In this document: one piece after another, positions 56,270 through 64,000 of the stretch
How positions within the stretch are numbered: the stretch's first letter is position 1
How the letters are laid out: each line of letters starts with the position of its first letter
DNA from: Congeria kusceri
Taxonomy: Eukaryota; Mollusca; Bivalvia; Myida; Dreissenidae
Direction of reading: 5' to 3'
Assembly: GCA_027627225.1 (NCBI GenBank)
Contig: CM051040.1
Coordinates: 30,361,634-30,425,633, forward strand
Length of the DNA stretch: 64,000 bases
Notes under the pieces: generated by a model
What the model was told of the DNA's origin: nothing
Database searches by the model: none
The model's input: only the letters and a program-made list of their open reading frames with translations
Program-made: the position numbers and the translations under genes

Positions 56270-57414
56270 TAAAGCCGTCTACGGGGAAATTATGCGAGTG
56301 CATGTCGACCTATGTTATATTCAAGATTTATTGCCATATGGTTCATCACGTCCACGATATCTATTTCGATACAGTTTAATATATTTTTTTGTCACGTAAG
56401 TCAATACACTTCAAGTCTTTAACTGTTTTCGAGCATCAACAATGCAAATACATTAGGTTCGAACCCACATTCATTTACATATGACTCAGACAGGTCATGA
56501 TAACATAAATTTATTGTAAGTTACATTTAATTGGGAGATTGAATATCAGTATTTTATTACGTCTTGTCATATAGAAATTTCTGAAATCCAACTGACCATT
56601 GTTGTGTGCAATTATTGTAGTAGCAACAGTACAGGTCAGCAATGATATTAGCAATGTGCATTTAACGAGAACGAACAAGTAAATTGCTGAAGTATAGTCA
56701 AACATAACAGTAGATTTATTAATGAGTTTGATATCCACATACATCCTAGATAAAAGGAATCCAAAATTGGTTTATGGTTTATTATGTTAAACGCTATGTG
56801 GTAAACGGTTCACTGCAAAGCGTATTCGAAGGGGTGAAAATCTCCATTTGGAGTTGGCTCTGCTGACTGGTATCATTTGCGATACAATCTGTATTGTACT
56901 ATCTGGTAATCTGTTTAAGAAGAAGGGAAGTAGAAGATATTCATTTTTTTATTTCATTTCAATTAATGAAAGTTGCCATTTTGCTGTTTCTGGTTAGCGT
57001 CTAAGCTATCGAGTTTTTAAATTGTTTAAGAAGTGATAATGGCATTCTCTTTTATTACGTGTTAGCTCTAATAGCAATTTATGCTTTAAATCTTTACATG
57101 TATTTTTCAAATGATGTTTCATACTTTGATGTTGGTTTTTTATCTTTGTGGATGTGTATCCTTTCCCGTACACGGCTCCTAATCTACCAATTACATCTAA
57201 TTAAAAATAACAACGACTTTATATCAATATCAATATGCGTTTGATCTTATACGCAGTGCAAACAATGAAACAAAAGTTCGCGAACACCCCTTCTCACCGG
57301 TTGATTGTAAAAGCTGAATAGTGAAACAACAACACGAGTTCATAGACACAATATAAAGACTCGCTCTGAATTTAAATCGGCCCATCAATCATTCAGGAGT
57401 CCGCCATGTCAACA

Positions 57415-57478
57415 CGACCTCGAAGCGTCTATTTATAAATAGACCATGTCACGACGACCTTCTAAGCACGTGCGTATC
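57415..57478 (+). promoter_or_regulatory. TATA-containing conserved module P4
   Basis: ATGTCAACACGACCTCGAAG leads into TTTATAAATAGACCATGTCA and GACCTTCTAAGCACGTGCG. It is closest to P2 and preserves the CACGTG palindrome that P2 has lost. Confidence 0.5.
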
Positions 57479-57611
57479 TAACAAAAACTTGGTCATTATA
57501 TACAAAACATATTCGCTAAGAGGACCTTTCGTTTTATAGCTATGAGGCATTTAATAAATATTGGAGATGATTATATCATGTTATTACATAATAATATATA
57601 ATATAATATAT

Positions 57612-58737
57612 AACAAGAGCTGGAAGACGACAGCGCGCTCGACTATTCGAAGTATTTCAGTTGGTACATATTTTTGATAGCGAAAGGGGCATACATTTAA
57701 AATACAATATTTTTAAGTGAAGCCTTGTATAGTTTATAAATTTTTGGAACAAAAACTTAACTACAAAGTCTGTTTAAAAAGTGGGCTAACTCTGTCAAAA
57801 TACAAAATAGAGTTATGGGTAATGTTGCCCCTGATACTAGACTAGAGTTGATGACAAAGGTTAGTTCCAAGTTTCAAGTGAATAACTTATGTAGTTTCGA
57901 AGTAACAAAACTTTTGAATATAAACTTTAACCAGAAAATCTAAGTGAAAAAGGGGCATAACTCTGTCAAAATACAAAAAAAGTTATGGGTAATGTTACCC
58001 CTGATACTAGAGTTGATGACAAAGGTAAGTTCCAAGTTTCAAGTGAATAACTTATGTAGTTTTGAAGTTCCCAAACTTTTGAATATAAACTTTTGAACAG
58101 AAAATCTAAGTGAAAAGGGGGCATAACTTCTAAGTGAAAAAGGGACATAAATCTGTCAAAATACAAAACAGAGTTATGGGGAATGTTGCCCGACACTGGA
58201 GTTGATGACAAAGGCTATTTTCAAATTTCAAGTGAATAACTTATGTAGTTTTGAAGTAATAAAACTTTTGAATATAAACTTTAACCAGAAAATCTATGTG
58301 AAAAGGGGCATAACTCTGTCAAAATACAAAACAGAGCTATACGGAACATTGCCCTTGACACTGAAGTTGATGAAAAAGGTTAGTCACAAGTTTCAGTTGA
58401 ATATCTTACGTAGTTTTGATGTTCCAAAACTTGTGAATATAAACTTTAAAAGAAAATCTAAGTGAAAAAGGGGCATAACTCTGTCAAAATACAAAACAGA
58501 GTTATACAGAAGCCTTGTATAGTTTATAAATTTTTGGAACAAAAACTTTAACCACAAAGTCAGTTTAAAAAGTGGGCTAACTCTGTCAAAATAGAAAATA
58601 GAGTTATGGGTAACCCCTGACACTGGAGTTGATGGCAAAGGTATTACAAGTTTCAAGTGAATAACTTATGTAGTTTTGAAGTTACGTACGCCAGGTGTAG
58701 TAGGAAAGCTCATCTATTCTTCGAATAGTCGAGCTAA
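57612..58737. mobile_element. Long repeat with GCTCGACTATTCGAAG ends and internal tandem units
   Basis: GCGCTCGACTATTCGAAG at the left is mirrored by CTTCGAATAGTCGAGC at the right. Between them lie about six imperfect units of roughly 165 bp with GGGGCATAACTCTGTCAAAA, GAGTTATGGGTAATGTTGCC, TTCAAGTGAATAACTTATGT and TTTTGAATATAAACTTT. The serine/phenylalanine-rich frames are unit translations. I associate this family with bivalves. It interrupts the right duplication unit relative to the left. Confidence 0.8.
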
Positions 58738-58917
58738 AACTACAGATTAACGATTATTTCGCACCAACAACACATACTACATGTGCGGTGTTTGCGTTCT
58801 AGGAATAGGCAATTGGTGTATTGATTAACTGGTGTTGGTAAGCTTTGACTTTCACTTAAACAGAAAATACTCGTCAAAAAGTATCACAAATTAACGAAAT
58901 ATAAACATATTAATTAG

Positions 58918-59815
58918 CAACAAGAGGGCCATGATGGCCCCAAGGGCTCACCTGAGAATTGGTACAGGTGAAGACCATACTGTTGACAGGTTTGAAAATT
59001 ATGGTATCTGAACAATACGCAGAGGGGGATAGGATCAATTTTGATTTAAAACATCGGTTAGTGCAATGGGCTAATTAAAGTATGAGTTGGGTAGTGGATG
59101 TGCGGGTTTTTGCTAACGGTTCTCAAATCTTCTCGATATTCTAACCTGACCCTTTTTCATGTAGTCATTGACAATTCTGGAAAATGTAGAAACAGTAGAT
59201 GTTGATGTCTTTTTCGCAAACAGTATTGGAGAACTAGTTGCAATGCGATAATTGCAATCGCTGTGCTATAAAAGGATTGCTTTTTCTTTTATAATTTTCT
59301 GTCCAATGATGATAAATGATGTCAGTGCAGGCTCCTGAAGACATCAATGTTGCTTGTACAAATAACTGCACGCAAGTCTTGCAACTGTTAGAAATCAAAG
59401 TTTATCAATCAATTTTTATGGTCATGCGCAAATTGTGTAAGTTTGGTCAACATTGAATCAAAAATCGTGTGTGCAAGCCAATCATTGATAACTTGTTGAT
59501 GTTTTTTCCAAACACAAGGGGAAATAACTCTGGTTTTTCTGGCCCGATCATGCTTATATTCGACTTCACATGTAGTCTTACGTGCATAGACAAACTGTAC
59601 ATGCTTGGTGGAGATTGGATGAAAAATGAAGTCTCTATCCTGAATAATGTCCATTTTTGCATATTTTTTTCACAAAAAAGACCAATAACTCTGGTGTTTC
59701 TGGTCCAATCATGCTTATATTTGACTTCACCTTTAATCTTATGATCATAGACAAACTGTGCAAGATTGGTGAAGATTGGATGAAAAATGAAGTCTCTATC
59801 CTGAATAATGTCCTT
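58918..59815. mobile_element. AACAAGAGGGCCATGATGGC repeat with internal 161-bp units
   Basis: It starts AACAAGAGGGCCATGATGGC followed by GGGCTCACCTGAG, a beginning common in mollusc repeats as I recall. From about 59400 it holds two to three units of 161 bp with ATAACTCTGGT, TCATGCTTATATT, GACTTCAC, TAGACAAACTGT and GAAGTCTCTATCCTGAATAA. The frames on both strands over this part are unit translations. The right end is not defined. Confidence 0.7.
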
Positions 59816-59835
59816 TTTTGCATATTTGCATATAT

Positions 59836-59884
59836 GGACGACACTTTAAGTACATGCTTTAAGTCAGTTTTTCCCACGACACGC
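59836..59884. mobile_element. Solo right end of the GAGGCGTGTCG MITE
   Basis: GACGACACTTTAAGTACATG and TTTTTCCCACGACACGC match the right terminus of the elements at 28596, 30641 and 61676. The left end is missing. Confidence 0.75.
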
Positions 59885-61300
59885 TTAATTTATTTATGTA
59901 TAATATACTCGTATATAAAAGATAACACTAGAAATGGTAAATGTGGTTCTTGAAATGCATAAATCTGGATAGAGTGTTCTGTTAAGCAAACTCAACCAAA
60001 AAAGCTTAGAATATCACCCAAAGTTAACGCCAATCTCTTCCTAGTGATACTAAAGGATTCGCTCATGACCAGGAATTGGTCTGTGTGATTATATTAACAA
60101 TATCGAGGAAAGAGAGAATAATAAGAATAATAATCAGCATATTTTATTAGTATCTTAGCTGTGTATTGAAAAAAACAACAATACAAAATCCTGTTTCACA
60201 ACACGGAGATTTACCCACAGTGAAAGAGGAACAGTGCATCTGTTCCATTACGTTTGTTTGCCAATGTGTCTGTCAATTAAATAATACAAACAATATATTT
60301 AACAAAGCAAACAGACACTAAACATGACTACTGGTCTGGTATTTATAAAACACCTATGTAACATCAATACTAGTTTGTACTTTATCCGAAACATTTTACC
60401 ATTTTACGCGATGTTTTATGCACAAGTACACAAAATGATTAAGACAGAGTCGTTTCACACTGGTCAGAATAACACTGTTTAATACAAAATCAAAAACTGA
60501 ACAGTAGATTATTTCGTGGTCAATTCCTAAATATAGATCATGTTGTAATCTAAGGGCCAATCTGTTCACACTAGTTGAAGCAAAATCCACACAATTATTA
60601 TGACACTGTCGATTTACACTTTTAGGCATAAGACTATTAATGCTGAAACAGACCGATTATTGTATTATTTCGTTGCAAATTCTTCAATAGCGACATTGTA
60701 GTCTACGGGCCAAACTCTCACAATAGTTGAAGCAACAGTCTTCTATACAACAATCACATTGACATCACACTGACATTCTGTCTGAGTCATACACAAGTAA
60801 AACTTTCTAGTATATAGCAAAAAAACCCAAACAAATAACAGTAGTCCAAATACAACAGGAGCTATTGGTTACGTGAAAGGTACTGAATATTATGCTGACC
60901 AGTTCTTCCTAACCACTGCACAAGAAATACACAAACATGCGGCATGTCGAAAGTTGATTAACACTGTTCAGAAATGGATTTGATTTTTTTTTGTTCAAAA
61001 TTTAACAAGTTGCCAAGGTGCCATCACATTGCATATAATCGTCAAATTTGCCAGTTCTAAGCTTGAACAAATGTGTCACGTTGAGTTTGACACAGGCCAT
61101 TTGTACTTCAGAAAACTCCTTTTATAGTAACTTACATTCGGAATACCATAGTGTGCCACTTATAATGTTTGTGTTTTTTATTTATTTTATGCTTTAATAG
61201 TAAAAAAGTATTTAAAGATTACATGTATAACTTGACAATGTAACTGTTTTTTGCGACAATGAACAACAACAAAGGAACTTCTCATCGATATTACAATTTG
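59885..61300. other. Gene-free stretch with a weak 190-bp duplication
   Basis: 60490-60610 and 60650-60750 share ATTATTTCGT, ACATTGTAGTCTA or ATGTTGTAATCTA, GGGCCAA and AGTTGAAGCAA in order. No coding sequence is seen. Confidence 0.45.
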
Positions 61301-61460
61301 CTCGGTTTATCAATTTACCTTCTCATTTTACACTCGGTTTATCAATTTACCTTCTCATTTTACACTCGGTTTATCAATTTACCTTCTCATTTTACACTCG
61401 GTTTATCAATTTACCTTCTCATTTTACACTCGGTTTATCAATTTACCTTCTCATTTTACA
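61301..61460. repeat. 32-bp tandem repeat, five copies
   Basis: The unit CTCGGTTTATCAATTTACCT plus TCTCATTTTACA is repeated five times exactly. The short hydrophobic frame over it is a repeat translation. Confidence 0.97.
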
Positions 61461-61675
61461 TTAAACAGCTGTAACAGTTTTTGCTTCTATTTTTAAAATG
61501 CCAGCTACGGTTTTTTTTTTTGCGCCAAGCGATCACATTTTGAAAAGCCAATATTAAAAAATAAATTTAATATTAAAAACGAAAACATGTTACAATACAT
61601 ATGAATTGGGCAGTTAAATAAAGAGTGTATATGTTAACAAAATAGTTTGTTTAAAGAATACTCCATTATACAAAT

Positions 61676-61932
61676 GAGGGGCGTCGTGGGAAAACCGGTC
61701 TTAATGCATGTGCGTAAAGTGTCGCCCCGGATTACTTTGTGCAGTCAGCACAGGCTAATCCAGGACGGCACTTTTTGCCGACAGAGGATTTATGTTTAGA
61801 AGAAACTTCCTTGAAACAGAAAATACCATATAAGCGGAAAGTGCCATCCTGGATTTGCCTGTGCGAACTGCAATCCGGGACGACACTTTACGCACATGCA
61901 TTAAGACCGGTTTTCTCACAAAGCGCCACAAA
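61676..61932. mobile_element. GAGGCGTGTCG inverted-repeat MITE, copy 3
   Basis: GCGTCGTGGGAAAACCGGTC at the left and GACCGGTTTTCTCACAAAGCGCC-type sequence at the right bound the element. CAAATG-like flanks on both sides suggest a short target duplication. It is more diverged than copy 2. Confidence 0.85.
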
Positions 61933-63457
61933 TGTTCAAAAGATTATTATCTGCATACAAAGAAAATGTACATGGAAAAGCTTTTTGTGGTAGCAATAAC
62001 ATGGCCAAACATAATAACACACTATTATGTGAAGTTAGAATAAGACATCAAACCAAACATAGATTGGACCTTCTATAACTGGGCAATTCATAAAGTTTAG
62101 GTATGTTTTTTTTTTCAAATTTAGACATTATTTGTAGTATTTCATACATGTTTTCTTTACATTTTCTAAAAAAAAAAATCATGTAGGATTTTCGCTGTCC
62201 TGAAAACTATGTCCAGACAAGGTCCTGTGTTTTCGTGAAATTGTGTCACTGCGTACAAGTAATAGTATACAGTTTGGTTGTAAAACCAATTTCAACGATG
62301 CAGTCATGAAGGCAGATCTCTCACCAATTACTTTGCAAAACCTTTTATTTTCTTACAGTTAACTGCTTATAAAACATTGGTGTAATAAAACAATTTATTC
62401 TATGTTTAATGTCTTATTCTCACTTTACATAATAGTATGTTATAGAATTTGTCACTGAGTAAACCACCTTTAACGAATATGAAAGGATAACTGAGAAAGG
62501 GCTAAATCTGTTAACATAAGGAAAATATAGCATAGTGAAAACAGTTTAATTTGTGATAATTATATTTATAATTTAAGTTTCAATAACAATGTATACAATA
62601 AGTTGAACGTTATAACGTCATTATAATTAATAGTATACTGTATACTGTTTTGTTCAAGATAATTATAATAAAATTACTATTTGATCAATTTTTATTAATA
62701 ATAAAAATGTTTTCAAACGCTATTATTTTTTATAAGAAAACTTCAATGGAACCGCGGCTAATATAGCAGCATATGCATGTACCTGTATAGTATAGAAACA
62801 ACATACAATACACATTAACAACAGTCATAATATAAATTCCACATCAACAAAGAAGCAATACACACAGTAAATGTTTTGGGTCCCCAGCAAGTAAATGCTT
62901 TATTTACAAAGGTATCAAGTAAACATGATTTGTTTGGTTACATGATACAAATATAAGTATGCACAATAAAATAATATTAATTGTAAATAAAATAACACTT
63001 TACAAATAAAAACGAAGAGATAACTTGTTTGTCTGTACATGCTACAATAATCAAAATACAGGAACTGATCAGTTTTAAATTATAATACATGTTTGTTAGA
63101 ACTAAAATAAAAATATTAACAATACAGATGTAAATTCAGCAAAGATTTGTCCAACAAAACACAACAAATAATGACACACAAAAATGACAAATGTAGTGAA
63201 GCATTTGGGTCTTTCAACAACAAAACTATGATGAATCTATTAACATTTGTCTTTTAGCAACATAAATAATTTGTGTCAAATTGAAGCACACTCTTGAGAA
63301 AGGGTGCTAATGTTTTAAATTAACATTAATGAACCTTTGGCATGCGCCTTCAATTCTGATTAACTTTGATAAATACAATATGGTCCATTCTATATTTTTA
63401 GCAGTTCTTGAAATTAGCATTTTGGGCAAGTAAGCACACATTTATATATTATTACTT
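61933..63457. other. Gene-free AT-rich stretch
   Basis: Strongly AT-rich with no long frame, transposon end or repeat array. Confidence 0.45.
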
Positions 63458-63674
63458 AAAGGCCTAGTTTAATCCGTCTTTATTTGACCCCCCCCCCCCC
63501 CCCCCCCGCCCAAATCTTGGGTATTGTACCCCTGTGTATTGGCACCCTAAAGCCATTGCTCAGTCAGCTGTGAGAAAAGATCCCAGATAATGATAAGAGA
63601 TTTTATGATGGACCAATACACAGAGTGGAATACCCCATGGAGTGGCCAGACATTCTGTAAACTAGGCTTTTAGG
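63458..63674 (+). mobile_element. Single arm of the 4886-5471 foldback family
   Basis: AAAGGCCTAGTTTAATCCGT, the C-run, TTGGGTATTGTACCCCTGTG, CCATTGCTCAGTCAGCTG and GGCCAGACATTCTGTAAACT follow the left arm of 4886-5171 in order, to the turning point. About 65 bp of the arm is deleted after GGCACCCT. The second arm is absent. Confidence 0.85.
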
Positions 63675-64000
63675 AGCAAGAAAATGGTGCAAGCCCATCA
63701 ATATGCATAACCGAGAATCTGAGCAATCCTAGCTCAGAACTGACAAGTGTGGGGCTTATGAGCTTGTACTAATTTCAATCGCTGAACACATATTCATGAC
63801 ATCAATGAATATTCCATAAGTGCCTCGGGGAACACGTTTATGCAACTTGCATTGATTCCTTTCCATGACTTATCTACCGGTATAAGAACAATTAAACATA
63901 CTTGTAGCAGCTTTCCAACAGCTCCCCAGGGTTAGCTATGTACAGAATACAAACATCAAAGATTCATAACTGTTTGAATAAATATTTGTGGTGTTTCACT
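63675..64000. other. Gene-free stretch
   Basis: Unique-looking sequence of average composition with no recognisable feature before the window ends. Confidence 0.4.

Larger units (their letters stand above)
48440..58915. repeat. Right unit of the colinear duplication
   Basis: It starts with similarity to 23990-24430 (TTTCACACGAA, TTTAATATCTTTA, GGTTATTATT, GAATGCCCGT, TATTGGCAAT), passes directly into similarity to 30370-31200, and then follows the order of the left unit to 58915. It is about 10.5 kb against about 23 kb on the left. The counterpart of 24430-30370, including exon 3 of the membrane-protein gene, is absent. Confidence 0.65.

Noticed and set aside
57966..58656. Frames with repeated SSTPVSG and LYFDR words
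   Set aside because: They translate the 165-bp internal units of a repeat; both strands are open.
59409..59953. Frames with repeated KSNISMIGPE-type words
   Set aside because: They translate 161-bp units of the AACAAGAGGG repeat and are broken by frameshifts.
61739..61993. 84-codon frame
   Set aside because: It lies within a MITE copy and reflects the inverted-repeat sequence.

Overview
The window looks like nuclear DNA of a marine or freshwater invertebrate, most likely a bivalve mollusc. It is AT-rich, intron-bearing and dense in short transposon relics. Three copies and one end fragment of a roughly 230-bp inverted-repeat element beginning GAGGCGTGTCGTGGGAAAAC (28596, 30641, 61676, 59836), and a repeat beginning AACAAGAGGGCCATGATGGC (58918), are families I associate from memory with bivalve genomes, the first especially with dreissenid mussels. 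That assignment is an inference without a database check. There is no bacterial gene organisation, no CRISPR array and no intact structural RNA gene that I can defend.

Only one cellular protein gene is convincing. It lies on the plus strand in three exons (21394-21659, 22735-22942, 27859-27998), with consensus splice sites, compatible phases and a raised GC content in exons 2 and 3. It encodes the C-terminal about 200 residues of a single-pass membrane protein with a cysteine-packed transmembrane/juxtamembrane stretch and a charged, tyrosine-rich tail. I do not recognise the family. The 5' end of the gene is not securely identified. A 1.9-kb almost G-free triplet tract ends about 140 bp before exon 1.

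Region by region: 1-9000 is AT-rich DNA with minisatellites, a foldback element (4886-5471), small inverted-repeat elements and tRNA-like relics. 9000-12600 holds a three-level nest of DNA elements and two unusual GC-rich elements. 13500-15740 carries SINE and MITE copies. 17090-18840 is a decayed mariner (DD34D) whose transposase contains an intron-like interruption. 19380-21250 is the triplet tract. 21394-28260 is the membrane-protein gene, whose large second intron holds a rearranged LINE inside a long inverted repeat. 28596-32700 holds MITEs, minisatellites and SINEs. 32698-40060 holds three LINE fragments among duplicated sequence. 41028-47000 and 48440-58920 are older duplicated sequence with more MITEs. 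57612-59890 carries two bivalve-type long repeats. The last 4 kb are AT-rich with one more inverted-repeat element and a half copy of the foldback.

The most notable large-scale structure is an old, same-orientation, colinear duplication. At least fifteen short segments between about 23990 and 46990 recur in the same order between about 48440 and 58915. The left unit has been inflated by transposon insertions, and the interval containing exon 3 has no counterpart in the right unit. Each unit holds two copies of a 55-70-bp module with a TATA-like box and, in three of four copies, a CACGTG palindrome. These four modules are the best candidate for an unrecognised promoter or non-coding RNA family here, but the sequence alone does not prove transcription.
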